DNA of 64,000 nt from Cytophagaceae bacterium (GTDB lineage: Bacteria; Bacteroidota; Bacteroidia; Cytophagales; Cytophagaceae), in contig JAQZBV010000026.1 of assembly GCA_029237685.1 (NCBI GenBank), positions 1 to 64,000 of the forward strand, read 5' to 3'. Below the pieces are notes generated by a model. It was not told the DNA's origin. It was given only the letters and a program-made list of their open reading frames with translations, and did not search any database. The translations under genes and the position numbers were made by a program. Below are positions 10,215 through 20,921 of this stretch, piece by piece (positions within the stretch are counted from its first letter, which is position 1; each line of letters begins with the position of its first letter).

Positions 10215-13200
10215 CTACTTTGCAATGGCAATGAATACTTCAACTAAATGTTCTTTCTCATCATCCACAAGAGGAATACTATTTCCTTGTCCTGATCGCT
10301 CACCCATTTTCCAATACGATGCAGCTGCATGTACCTGGTAAACCGTCATGCGGTACATCGACTTTCCATAGCGGTAATTGATTTGTACCGAAGGCCATTC
10401 CAAAGGAAAGCATGGATTGAATCGTAACTGATCGGTATGTACTTCCATGCCTAGCAAAGAACCTGTAATGAATTGATACATCCATCCGGAAGAACCCGTG
10501 TACCAGGTCCAGCCACCGCGGCCTTGATGAGATTCATTGGCATATACGTCGGCAGCCATCACATAAGGTTCTACTTTATAGATATTGCTCGATGCTTCAT
10601 TCTCTGCATGACTCAAGGGCTGTACCATACTGAATAACTCCCATACCTTTTCACGATCGCCCATAGCGGCGAAAGCCATCAAGGCCCAGATGGCAGCGTG
10701 TGAATACTGTCCGCCATTTTCCCGCACACCGGGCACATAGCCTTTGATGTATCCGGGATTCATGCCGTCTACATTAAACGGAGGATCTAACAATTGAATC
10801 AATCGAAGATCTCTTCGTACCAAATACTTGTCCATGGAATCAATGGCCATTTCTCTCCTGTCCTTTGGTGCGGCACCAGATAGCACCGACCAACTTTGAG
10901 CAATGGCATCGATGCGACATTCCGTATTGTCTTTAGAACCCAAGGCAGTGCCGTCATCGAAATACGCACGCTTATACCACTCTCCGTCCCAACCCGATTC
11001 TTCGATATTGGCTTGAAGCAAAGCCGCTTCTTTCACACAACGTTCCGCAAATACGGTGTCACCTTGTTGCGTAGCTACCTTTTCAAAATTGACCAATACA
11101 TCATACAAGAAGAAGGCAAGCCATATGCTCTCTCCTTTTCCTTTATGCCCTACCTGATCCATGCCGTCGTTCCAGTCACCTGATCCGATCAGCGGCAAAC
11201 CGTGTACACCGAAATGCAAACTGTGTGTAATGGCACGTACACAATGTTCGTACAAGGTATCGGATAGATTACCACTCACCGGCAAATCGTACAACGTTTC
11301 TTCTTCAGGCAATAACAAACGACTCTCCAGAAAACCGACCGGTGTAGCCAACAGTGTTTTGTCTCCTGTAGCAGTCAAGTAACGGCTGGTAACAAAAGGC
11401 AACCAAAGCATATCGTCTGAGCAACGGGTACGTACTCCTCTGCCTTCGGGAGGATGCCACCAATGCTGTACATCGCCTTCCACAAACTGTCTGGAAGCAC
11501 TGAGTAAAATTTGTTGGCGGGCCAGCGAGGGTTGAGTATTTAATAAGGCTAAGACATCCTGCAACTGATCCCTGAAACCAAAGGCCCCGCCGGATTGATA
11601 AAATCCACTGCGTGCAAATATCCGGCAAGCAATGGTTTGATACGTAAGCCATCCATTGGCTAATGTATTCAATGCTACATCCGGTGTGCTCACCTGTACG
11701 GCGCTGACTGTTTCCTCCCAGTATTCTTTTACTTTTCTCAAAGATTCCGCCACAGCTTTCGGATTGGCAAATTTGAAAATAACAGCGTGTGCAGATTGCG
11801 CATTGATTTCACTTCCCATTTGGAAAATGATTTCCTTTTCTTCTCCATCCAGCAAATCTAGCTTCACCTGTATCGCTGCACAGGTATCCATACCTGCTCC
11901 TATCCTGCCTGACAGCTTGGAGCGATATAGCGCTCTGGGATCAGAAAGGCATTTGTTCTTCCCTATAAATTCTAAACGATCGGTTGTAAAACTTTGTCGG
12001 GGTCCCTCTACTTTAAAGAACATCACCCGTTCAGAAAAAGCAGAGTTATACCTGTTTCTAAATAGCAAGGCGCCATTTTGATTATTCTGTTCCGATAATA
12101 TATGCATGTTCGTCTTAGAACGCACATCTCCCAATATCACTTCCAGGTAACCGGTAGCTGATAATTTACGTTCCCTGCCGGAATTATTCTTTATTTTTAT
12201 AATGACAAATTTGATCGACGTTTCTTTATCTACAAAGGTGGTCATCTCTGTCTCTATTCCTTGTTCATCGTGTTCGAATGTACTGTAACCGAAGCCGTGT
12301 GTCACAATATAAGGAGACGCAGCTTTCACTGGGAAAGCAGAAGGAGACCAAAATAACCCCGTTTCCTCATCGCGCAAATAATAAGCCTCGCCTCCTACAT
12401 CGCTTACCGGATCATTGCTCCAAGGTGTCAAACGGTATTCATGCGCATTGATCGCCCAGGTATAAGCAGAACCGCTTTCTGAAACGACCGTACCAAAATC
12501 AGGATTGGCAATGACATTGACCCATGGTGCGGGTGTTGTTTGCTTTTGATCGATCTTAATTTTGTAGGCTTTACCGTCTTTTGTAAATCCTCCGGTTTCG
12601 TTAAAGAACAGTAAGTCTTCCGGTAAATTTAAGGTACTGACGATGTGTTCGGCTGTAACAGGTTTCACATCCAATAATACCGGCAATGCCTTTTCATTCA
12701 TTGACTTGCTCATCTGTTCTGACAGCGTGCCTTTGTTATCGTGGATGATGACACGTGCTACACTCTCAAACAAAATCCGGTCTTCAGAAGACAGTTGATC
12801 GGCCGATTTCACAAAGACTGCACCAGGTTTACTATAGACTGGATGATTGCTATTGCCTGCATCTGCCGTAATCAATCCGAGTATTTGGTCATGCAGGAGT
12901 TGTCGGTAAGAACCGTAGTCTTCATTCCAAATGACCAGGTCAACCGCTAAGCCCTTCAATCTCCAATAGGCGTGGGCCTGTATCATTTGCTTGACGAGGT
13001 CCATGCTCTCGGTATCGTACACGTGCAACAATACGATGGGCAGATCACCGGAAACAGAGTGACTCCATAATCCCGACTGACCTCTTAGATTGGATTGCAA
13101 AATATTGCTGTCTGCCCTCAGTGCCGGGTTGGCATAAATGACTGAAGCCGCTAAGCGGGCATACAATTGTGCATCGGATTCGGTGGCATTGATTTGACGT

Positions 13201-16200
13201 AAGAGCACCTGACTATGTGTCCAGGAAAGTTCAAAGGCACGATTCTTCAAATGCTGATCTCTGTACTTCTGCATGAGACTTTCACATCCCTCTTTTGTTT
13301 CACTGATGCCATAAATCAAATCTACTGTAGCGGTCTGATTGGGTTTGATGCTGATCCGATAACGAATGGCCAATACCGGATCTAATACAGATCCTTGTTT
13401 TCCGGAAAGCGTTGCCGCATCCAAAGCTTGGGGACGAGCAATGGTATAGCCTCTTCCAATAAATTGCATACGATCCGTTTCGTAGGAAATCGCTTCCACT
13501 GCGGCTCCGCGCACTTCCATGGAATGAAACATCCAAGGTGGCAATTCATTATGAGAACGAGCTCTTCGAGTACAGAAAATGGCTTTATGTTCAGGTACTA
13601 TTTCTGTCTGTACAAATAAATTACTAAAGGCCGGATGTGCTTCATCGGAAGCCTGACTAGCCATGACCACCTCTGTATAGCTGGTGATCTCCAATACTTT
13701 TACAGATTGTGTTCTGTTGGTCAATTTTATTTTCCTCATCTCCGTATCATCTTCCGGAGAAACGATGATCTCTGTATAAGTATCTACGCCATGGTCATGC
13801 CTTCGAAACTCTACATGGCCCTGAGAGAAAATAGCCTGGTAACTTTTAGCCGGCTGTAAAGTAGGCTGATGAGTGTTCGACCAGAAATTACCGGTACTGA
13901 TGTCTTTGATGTAGCAAAAAATTCCACGATCGTCTTTTGTCACGTCTTCCCTCCAACGCGTCACCGAAAGATCTTTCCAACGGCTGTATCCTGCGCCTGA
14001 ATTGGTAATCATCACTTGGTACCTTCCATTGCTTAAAAGCTGTACTTCCGGCAAAATGGTATTAGGGGTGTTGATCGTACGCACCTGCATATCGGTTTCA
14101 TTGGTATGCGTTTCTACCAAATCCGCCGTATGAGCATAGAACAAAGTCGCTCTTGGTATACGTTCCTGAAGCAATAACAAGGTCGCCTGAAAACGAAGTT
14201 CTGCGGAGAAACGTTGTTGCATTGGTTTATTCAACAACACATACGCCAGTGAAAGAAATCCCATGCCTTGATGATGCACCATGTATGAATGCACCACACT
14301 GTAAGACTTACCTCTCGGCAAACGACTTGCGGTATAATCAACCGCCTCATAAAATCCATGCTCTCCTTCAAATCCTTGTGCAGACAATTCCTGTAAGTTA
14401 TCACAAGCTTTTGCAGGGGATACCATCAAAGCCATCATGGAAGCATAAGGTGCGATGACAAGGTCTTCTTCCAATCCTCTTTTCAATCCTAATCCCGGAA
14501 CACCAAAGGCACGGTATTGATAGGTAAGATTGGCATCCACGGTATTGTAGCCGGATTCTGAAATTCCCCAGGGCACTCCACGTTGTGTGGCATACTCTAT
14601 TTGTCTCTTCACCGTTGCTTTAGCCGTTTGATGCAACAACGTATTCTCAAAAGAAGGCATCACCAATTGCGGCATTAAATATTCGAACATCGAACCGCTC
14701 CACGATAACAAAATAGGATCACCGCCTGAGTTGGTCAATAAACGTCCCAAGGCAAACCAGCTTTCCTGCGGAAGTTTACCTTGCGCAATAGCAACAAAAA
14801 TTCCTAATCGTGCTTCTGAAGCGAGCAGATCGTAAAAACTATTATCCTTCCGTTGTTCGTCTACATTAAAACCAATGCGCAAAAGCGCTGTTGATTTTAC
14901 ATATAGAAAATCGTAGGCCACATCGGAAAATTGCTCACACTGCTGTGCCATTTTATTCAGTGTAATCAAACGTTCCGCAGCGATGCTGTTGCCTTTTAAC
15001 AAACAATAACGAAGTAATTCCAACCCATCCTTTTCCTGAACACTCAGTCCTTGTTCTTCGTACTGTTTGATGTATTTCAGCGCCAAATCCGTTGTGCCTT
15101 CCATCGATTGCAAAGTAGGAATTTCGTTCAGGATAAGGAGTTGATCAAAACGTTTGGGAATGACCACTGCTTGCAGCCAGGAGTTCAGGTATATCAATTC
15201 TTCGAATTGCTGCTGCACCTGAGCTGCTAATTTCACTGTCCACTTATAGAATGTGGATTCTTTCTCCGCTTGTAGCTCTACTAATGCCTTTGCCCGTGCA
15301 TTTAATTCTTCCAGGTATTCTTTTTCTGTGCTTAATAAACGATGTTCATCGTTTGCGGCTACATTCAGCAAGGCTTGGATGTTTTCAATTTTTTCTATGT
15401 GCTGTCCTTTGGAAAGATCCCAAACGATTGAAGTGGTAGTGATTAAGCCGTCATAGATATTTTTAGTCATTACCGGCTGAACAGGTAAAGCTAAAAGTCC
15501 TTGGCGAAGTGTGAGTAAATGTCCAATGAGATTACCGCTATCGACGGTAGATACATAGCGAGGTTGTAGAGGCAATAAAGTTAACGTATCGTACCAATTG
15601 TAAAAGTGTCCCTGGTAACGCTCCAGTTTCATCATGGTTTGTAAGGTATGATCACAACGTGCAATCAAGTCACCGCCGCTGATGTAACCAAAATCATAGG
15701 CTGTGAGGTTAGAAAGTAAAGCCAATCCTATATTGGTGGGTGAGGTACGGTGAGCGATTACCGGTGTGGGTTGCTCCTGGAAATTATCAGGCGGCAACCA
15801 GTTTTCCTCCGCATTGACAAACTGTTCAAAAAACGACCAGGTTCTTCGGGCCGATTTGTGAAGGAACACTGTTTGTGCTTCCGGTAAAGTAAAATCTTCC
15901 GCTGCTTCCGGTAGACTAATGCGCCAGGCAATGGCAGGTGCTGATAACCACAAGACAAGTATAGGGGAAGCGACACCCAATGCTAAAGGGTGTGAATACG
16001 CCAGCCAGGCACTAAAAACGACTCCTAATAAGGGAGACATCCACATGGTATAATAAGCAGACCAAATGCCGTGATCAGTAACTATAGAAGAGGCCGAGGG
16101 GGTCCATTGCAATAATTTTTTCCGTGACACAATCATGCGCCAATTGGTACGCCAGATGGCATCAACATTGCGATAGGCTTCGTAGGGCAATACAGCTATT

Positions 16201-18917
16201 CCGAATATAAAACGAATGAGTACATCCCGCACTGAAATACCCACTTCAGATAAATGGGCTTTCAACGTCAGATCAAGTGGCTTGTGAATCAACTGCCATC
16301 CCGCTGCGGCCATAACAGGAAGTAGAATAATAAGTGTTACGGTCCATGTCCATAACCAAGGGAAGGGCAATACAGACCAACCCATCACTAACAAAAGCAC
16401 TAAAGATACAGGTAGTAAACTCCTGCGAATGTTATCAAAAAATTTCCATCGGGATAAAGTAGATAGTTTGTTTTGGTGCAAATGCCCGTCTGCTCCTGTA
16501 ATCAGGGGCAGCATCCAGGCGCCTATTTGCCAATCTCCTCTTATCCATCGGTGATGCCGCTTGACATCTGTGGTGTACTCAGCAGGACCGTCTTCATAAA
16601 GCATGACATCGCTGATTAATCCAGATCGGATATAACAGCCTTCCAATAGATCATGACTTAGAATACGGTTTTCCTGAAACACATCGTTCAATGCTTTTTC
16701 AAATACGGCTACATCATAAATGCCTTTGCCGATAAAAGAACCTTCACCGAATAAATCCTGGTAAACATCCGATGATAATCTGGTATAAGGATCAATACCG
16801 GATGTATTGCCTTGCATCTTCAGGTATAAAGAGGAAGTGGACTTTGGAATACCAGAACTTACACGCGGCTGCAGCACTCCGTATCCATCGGTCACCCGCT
16901 TGAGTTCTTCATTATAAATCGCATGATTCAAAGGATGAGCCATGGTAGCAATAAACTTCCACGCCGCTTCTCTGGGAAGTTGAGTATCGGAATCGAGTGT
17001 AATGACGTATTTGATATTGGTCAGTATTTCATGGTCACCAATCACCGTTGAAAATTCTCCCTTGCTCCGACCTCGCAGTAACGCATTCAATGCCGCCAGT
17101 TTTCCTCGCTTGCGTTCGTAACCCATCCAACGCTCTTCTTTATTGTTCCAGGTTCTTGCACGATGAAACAAAAAGAAAATATCGTCCGATGATTTTTTAT
17201 ACTGTTCATTCAACGCTTCGATACGGCTACAAACTAATTTCAACAGCTCATTATCCTGCGGCATATGTTCTGAAAACGCATCTGAAAAATCAGTCAATAG
17301 ACCAAAATGCAAATGGTTTTCTTTATTGGCCAGGAAACGAATTTCAAGCGCTTCCATCAACTGCTCTATGTAAGCAGGGCTTGAAAGCATGGTAGGTATC
17401 ACTACTAATGTGCGATACTCCACCGGAATACCTTTGGAAAAATCAAGTCGTGGTAAAAGCGACGGCCGCACCAACAGCGTCGCCACCCAATTCACCAGAG
17501 ATACGGCTAATTGAGCTGCTCCCGAAACAAATAATAGAGCCACTAAAGTCAGTACCCAGGTATTGTGCATTCCGTGACGATAAGCCACTGCAAACATACT
17601 TCCTGCTACGAGCAAGGTGAAAATACTGAAGGATAAGAGATACAGAAAAACAGGAATGTGTGAAGCGGTCCGGATCAGTTTATGTTTTATACTAAAACGT
17701 CGTTTAGCGACCTGCTCTGTTTGCTGTAGTCCTTTGTCTATAAGGTAATACCCAACATGTTGTTCTCTTATTGAAAAAGAATTTGTTTCCCTATGTTTTA
17801 TCGTTAAGTCTAAAACTTTTTGAGCCACTTCTGTCTCTGTCAGCGCAGATGATTTTGAAATAGATTCTACTACATGCCTGTAACGGTCTCTTGTTTCAAA
17901 ATCCATTTGAGGATAGATCCCGGTGATGTCTTGATTTAATACACGCTCTACACTGCTCAGTGCTTCCACAAAATCACGCCAGTCTGTGGCACCTAATAAC
18001 CGTAAGGTACCGATGCTGTTGCGCACAGATACCTGGTCGGAAGCTTGCTTTTGATTTTCTTGTCTGACCAGTTCATTGCTGCTCAACCCCAGACCCGAAA
18101 GCTGTTGTTCCATCCAACTGAGTGGCAAAGCCAATGCAGGACCTTTACCTTGCAATTCACGCGTAAAACCCGCAACAAAAGAACTATCCAGAAGTGGTTT
18201 TGAACGAGCCATGTCAGCAATGGTCAGAATCAAATCTCCTGGTTCTTCCTGTACGGTGGTCATCATTTTATCTGCCCAGTAGTCAGCCAGGTTATGATCA
18301 ATCATGTCCAATGCTACTTTACCTGCCACCCGGCGCAGGTTTTCAATTACAGCCAAACGTAACATAATGGGAATGGCCCATAACTCACCTAATGTGAGTA
18401 ACTCACGGCTTTGATACGCATTAAGGAAATCATTTAGGCTTTTTACATCTACCCTTCCATCACTGTGTGAAATAATTTCCAACACAATATCATACACCCG
18501 AGGCAATCCTTTAGAGATACCGTTAGCAAGGTATGGAAGTCCTTCACTGTATCCTTTAGGTAAATGTTTCCTTGCAATAACAACCTGCTCTTCGATCAGG
18601 TAAAAATTATCTAAAAGCCATTCTGCTGCGGGAGTAATGGTCTTTCCAGCTCGTATGCTTTCTACTAGAAGATTGCGAACTTCCAGCAATGTTCTCTCAT
18701 TATCATCCAATCGTTTCAACAACTGATCAGAAGAACGATGATTTAATAATTTATGAGAACCGGCTACAATTTTTCCGTGTACTTCCATTTGATCTGAGTT
18801 GTAAAGTTCAGATCGAAAAGGTTCATCATTGGTATGATTGCGAACAGCATAACCCCTAAGGAAATAAATACGCAACCGTGACAAGATATCAAAAACATTA
18901 GTAGGCGTAGCCTTCAT
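10215..18917 (-). CDS. NdvB-like cyclic beta-1,2-glucan synthase (GT84, glycoamylase, GH94 regions)
   Basis: 2900 aa; central glycosyltransferase with TM segments (YVITLDSDTQLPREAAWKFI, RHHRWIRGDWQ), C-terminal GH94-like region (GSGDWNDGMD, ENGGQYSHAAIW, GWTWYTGSSGWMY). Confidence 0.9.
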   Translation of the reverse strand: MKATPTNVFDILSRLRIYFLRGYAVRNHTNDEPFRSELYNSDQMEVHGKIVAGSHKLLNHRSSDQLLKRLDDNERTLLEVRNLLVESIRAGKTITPAAEWLLDNFYLIEEQVVIARKHLPKGYSEGLPYLANGISKGLPRVYDIVLEIISHSDGRVDVKSLNDFLNAYQSRELLTLGELWAIPIMLRLAVIENLRRVAGKVALDMIDHNLADYWADKMMTTVQEEPGDLILTIADMARSKPLLDSSFVAGFTRELQGKGPALALPLSWMEQQLSGLGLSSNELVRQENQKQASDQVSVRNSIGTLRLLGATDWRDFVEALSSVERVLNQDITGIYPQMDFETRDRYRHVVESISKSSALTETEVAQKVLDLTIKHRETNSFSIREQHVGYYLIDKGLQQTEQVAKRRFSIKHKLIRTASHIPVFLYLLSFSIFTLLVAGSMFAVAYRHGMHNTWVLTLVALLFVSGAAQLAVSLVNWVATLLVRPSLLPRLDFSKGIPVEYRTLVVIPTMLSSPAYIEQLMEALEIRFLANKENHLHFGLLTDFSDAFSEHMPQDNELLKLVCSRIEALNEQYKKSSDDIFFLFHRARTWNNKEERWMGYERKRGKLAALNALLRGRSKGEFSTVIGDHEILTNIKYVITLDSDTQLPREAAWKFIATMAHPLNHAIYNEELKRVTDGYGVLQPRVSSGIPKSTSSLYLKMQGNTSGIDPYTRLSSDVYQDLFGEGSFIGKGIYDVAVFEKALNDVFQENRILSHDLLEGCYIRSGLISDVMLYEDGPAEYTTDVKRHHRWIRGDWQIGAWMLPLITGADGHLHQNKLSTLSRWKFFDNIRRSLLPVSLVLLLVMGWSVLPFPWLWTWTVTLIILLPVMAAAGWQLIHKPLDLTLKAHLSEVGISVRDVLIRFIFGIAVLPYEAYRNVDAIWRTNWRMIVSRKKLLQWTPSASSIVTDHGIWSAYYTMWMSPLLGVVFSAWLAYSHPLALGVASPILVLWLSAPAIAWRISLPEAAEDFTLPEAQTVFLHKSARRTWSFFEQFVNAEENWLPPDNFQEQPTPVIAHRTSPTNIGLALLSNLTAYDFGYISGGDLIARCDHTLQTMMKLERYQGHFYNWYDTLTLLPLQPRYVSTVDSGNLIGHLLTLRQGLLALPVQPVMTKNIYDGLITTTSIVWDLSKGQHIEKIENIQALLNVAANDEHRLLSTEKEYLEELNARAKALVELQAEKESTFYKWTVKLAAQVQQQFEELIYLNSWLQAVVIPKRFDQLLILNEIPTLQSMEGTTDLALKYIKQYEEQGLSVQEKDGLELLRYCLLKGNSIAAERLITLNKMAQQCEQFSDVAYDFLYVKSTALLRIGFNVDEQRKDNSFYDLLASEARLGIFVAIAQGKLPQESWFALGRLLTNSGGDPILLSWSGSMFEYLMPQLVMPSFENTLLHQTAKATVKRQIEYATQRGVPWGISESGYNTVDANLTYQYRAFGVPGLGLKRGLEEDLVIAPYASMMALMVSPAKACDNLQELSAQGFEGEHGFYEAVDYTASRLPRGKSYSVVHSYMVHHQGMGFLSLAYVLLNKPMQQRFSAELRFQATLLLLQERIPRATLFYAHTADLVETHTNETDMQVRTINTPNTILPEVQLLSNGRYQVMITNSGAGYSRWKDLSVTRWREDVTKDDRGIFCYIKDISTGNFWSNTHQPTLQPAKSYQAIFSQGHVEFRRHDHGVDTYTEIIVSPEDDTEMRKIKLTNRTQSVKVLEITSYTEVVMASQASDEAHPAFSNLFVQTEIVPEHKAIFCTRRARSHNELPPWMFHSMEVRGAAVEAISYETDRMQFIGRGYTIARPQALDAATLSGKQGSVLDPVLAIRYRISIKPNQTATVDLIYGISETKEGCESLMQKYRDQHLKNRAFELSWTHSQVLLRQINATESDAQLYARLAASVIYANPALRADSNILQSNLRGQSGLWSHSVSGDLPIVLLHVYDTESMDLVKQMIQAHAYWRLKGLAVDLVIWNEDYGSYRQLLHDQILGLITADAGNSNHPVYSKPGAVFVKSADQLSSEDRILFESVARVIIHDNKGTLSEQMSKSMNEKALPVLLDVKPVTAEHIVSTLNLPEDLLFFNETGGFTKDGKAYKIKIDQKQTTPAPWVNVIANPDFGTVVSESGSAYTWAINAHEYRLTPWSNDPVSDVGGEAYYLRDEETGLFWSPSAFPVKAASPYIVTHGFGYSTFEHDEQGIETEMTTFVDKETSIKFVIIKIKNNSGRERKLSATGYLEVILGDVRSKTNMHILSEQNNQNGALLFRNRYNSAFSERVMFFKVEGPRQSFTTDRLEFIGKNKCLSDPRALYRSKLSGRIGAGMDTCAAIQVKLDLLDGEEKEIIFQMGSEINAQSAHAVIFKFANPKAVAESLRKVKEYWEETVSAVQVSTPDVALNTLANGWLTYQTIACRIFARSGFYQSGGAFGFRDQLQDVLALLNTQPSLARQQILLSASRQFVEGDVQHWWHPPEGRGVRTRCSDDMLWLPFVTSRYLTATGDKTLLATPVGFLESRLLLPEEETLYDLPVSGNLSDTLYEHCVRAITHSLHFGVHGLPLIGSGDWNDGMDQVGHKGKGESIWLAFFLYDVLVNFEKVATQQGDTVFAERCVKEAALLQANIEESGWDGEWYKRAYFDDGTALGSKDNTECRIDAIAQSWSVLSGAAPKDRREMAIDSMDKYLVRRDLRLIQLLDPPFNVDGMNPGYIKGYVPGVRENGGQYSHAAIWALMAFAAMGDREKVWELFSMVQPLSHAENEASSNIYKVEPYVMAADVYANESHQGRGGWTWYTGSSGWMYQFITGSLLGMEVHTDQLRFNPCFPLEWPSVQINYRYGKSMYRMTVYQVHAAASYWKMGERSGQGNSIPLVDDEKEHLVEVFIAIAK

Positions 18918-19213
18918 AAATAGTAGAGAAAAGGCTTCGGCTTAGAAAAAGAAGGATTACAAATCAGTGCGTACTGTTTGTTCTTTTCGATTTAGGAGAA
19001 AGAGCCAGTGAGGATAATTGAGGTATTTCATTAATATAGCTAAAAAGAGTGGTTATTCAACTTCAAATATCTATCAACACTTGCATCTAGCTACTGGTGA
19101 TCGGTTTGGGCAATTAATACCCGATTGTTTTTATTTCTATTTATCATTTAAAGTATTGATTGGCCACGTTTCTATGTATATAGCATGCATCCTTTTCACC
19201 ACCACATAACCAT

Positions 19214-20206
19214 ATGAAAGTAGCCCTATATAGCATGAAGCCGTTTGAACAAGTCTACCTTGAACAATCGAATGCAAAAAAACATGAATTATCCTTTATC
19301 AAAGAGGCACTTTCTGTAGAGACAGCAAGCCTTGCGCAGGATTGTGAAGCCATTGCAGTGTTCACCAACGATGATGTTTCTTCAAAAGTATTGGATAAAC
19401 TCAACCAAATAGGTGTGCGGCATGTTGCCGTGAGGGCCGCGGGATACGATCAGGTAGATCTAAAAAAAGCCGGGGAATTAAAATTCAACGTAGGCAATGT
19501 GCCTGAATATTCGCCCTATGCCATCGCTGAATATGCCATCGCCATGATATTGGCGATGAACCGTAAAATCATCCGTGCAGACCATCAAGTGAAAGACTTT
19601 AACTTTTCATTAGATGAATTGATTGGTTTTGATCTTTATGGGAAAACAGTAGGTATTGTAGGAGTAGGTAAAATCGGAGCTATTGCGGCTAAGATACTGC
19701 ATGGGTTTGGCTGTAAGATTCTAGCTGTAGACATTCAGCCCAACCTTGAATTAACAGAAAAATACGGCCTCCGTTATACCACGTTAGAAGAATTGTGCAA
19801 GGAATCAGACATCATATCCATCCATGCACCACTTACTCCTGATACCAAATACCTCATCAATAAAAACACATTATCACAGATGAAAAAAGGTGTCATGATT
19901 GTCAACACTTCCAGAGGTGCGCTATTAAATACCAGCGATGCCATAGATGCTTTAAAAGAAGGAAAGATCGGCTACCTGGGATTGGATGTATATGAAAAAG
20001 AAAAAGGCTTATTCTTTTATGACCATTCAAATGAAATGATGAAAGATGATTTATTGAGTCGATTGCTCACCTTTAAAAATGTATTGGTTACGGGTCACCA
20101 AGCTTTTTTAACAGAAAATGCATTAAAGAACATCGCTGATGCAACGATCTATAACCTGGATTGCTGGGGTAAAGGAGAAGCGTCTAAGTATGAATTGATC
20201 AAGTAA
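19214..20206 (+). CDS. D-isomer-specific 2-hydroxyacid dehydrogenase (D-lactate dehydrogenase-like)
   Basis: GKTVGIVGVGKIGAIAAKIL, VNTSRGALL, VLVTGHQAFLTENAL. Confidence 0.9.
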   Translation: MKVALYSMKPFEQVYLEQSNAKKHELSFIKEALSVETASLAQDCEAIAVFTNDDVSSKVLDKLNQIGVRHVAVRAAGYDQVDLKKAGELKFNVGNVPEYSPYAIAEYAIAMILAMNRKIIRADHQVKDFNFSLDELIGFDLYGKTVGIVGVGKIGAIAAKILHGFGCKILAVDIQPNLELTEKYGLRYTTLEELCKESDIISIHAPLTPDTKYLINKNTLSQMKKGVMIVNTSRGALLNTSDAIDALKEGKIGYLGLDVYEKEKGLFFYDHSNEMMKDDLLSRLLTFKNVLVTGHQAFLTENALKNIADATIYNLDCWGKGEASKYELIK

Positions 20207-20218
20207 TGAGTACGAATC

Positions 20219-20893
20219 CTACTCTCCTGTTTCACTATGCGCTGCATTGACTTTCTTCGATTGAGAAGACCCCATCTGGCGAAGGTAAATAGATAAGAAT
20301 ACAATAGCGAATACGGAAAGAAATTCACTTTGCCAGTTTTGAAAAGATTCAAACCAAAGCCTGCTGGATGAACCGTATTGTAGAAATGTCTCTAAAGATT
20401 TTTGATTGAGTTTTTGTTCCAGATTATAATTCAGCCAGCTTCCATACCAATGCAAAATGAACGATAAAATATAGAGAAGCAATAAGCTGATCGATAGGGA
20501 ATGTTTATACAATGCGAGCCAAATCCCTCCCTTCTTTACAGGCCAAGGAGAATCACTATGAGGCTTGAGTTCTGAAGGCTCCACAATGGGTTCCTCACAT
20601 GATTTCGATTCGGAAGATCCTTTTTGCCTGAGGAAAATAGTAAAGATGACAAACAAAGCCATTTGCAGAAATTCACTTTCCCAATTTTCAAAGGTCGCTT
20701 GTATAAAGTGACCACTTATCAAATAGGATGAATACGTAATAGAAGGCTGATTATACTCCCCTAAGAAATCATTAAATTCTTTCCATCCATTGAAAGTTTG
20801 TCCGATTAAAGAAATGACAAACAGAAAAAGGAAAACCAATATAAGGCCGTTCTTAAACCAAAATGAATATTGCTTTTTTTTAAATGATAGCAT
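20219..20893 (-). CDS. Membrane protein, DUF6766-like, internally duplicated
   Basis: MLSFKKKQYSFWFKNGLILVFLFLF...; two repeats ending in WESEFLQMALFVIFTIFLRQKGSSESK and WQSEFLSVFAIVFLSIYLRQMGSSQSKK. ORF-track start is too far upstream, inside the next gene. Confidence 0.7.
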   Translation of the reverse strand: MLSFKKKQYSFWFKNGLILVFLFLFVISLIGQTFNGWKEFNDFLGEYNQPSITYSSYLISGHFIQATFENWESEFLQMALFVIFTIFLRQKGSSESKSCEEPIVEPSELKPHSDSPWPVKKGGIWLALYKHSLSISLLLLYILSFILHWYGSWLNYNLEQKLNQKSLETFLQYGSSSRLWFESFQNWQSEFLSVFAIVFLSIYLRQMGSSQSKKVNAAHSETGE

Positions 20894-20921
20894 AGTCTGA
20901 AAGAAAAACGGCCGGTGTAAG

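Noticed and set aside
10896-18282. Many 60-140-aa ORFs opposite or within the cyclic glucan synthase gene
   Set aside because: Antisense or alternate-frame shadows of a single intact 2900-aa ORF; no family features.
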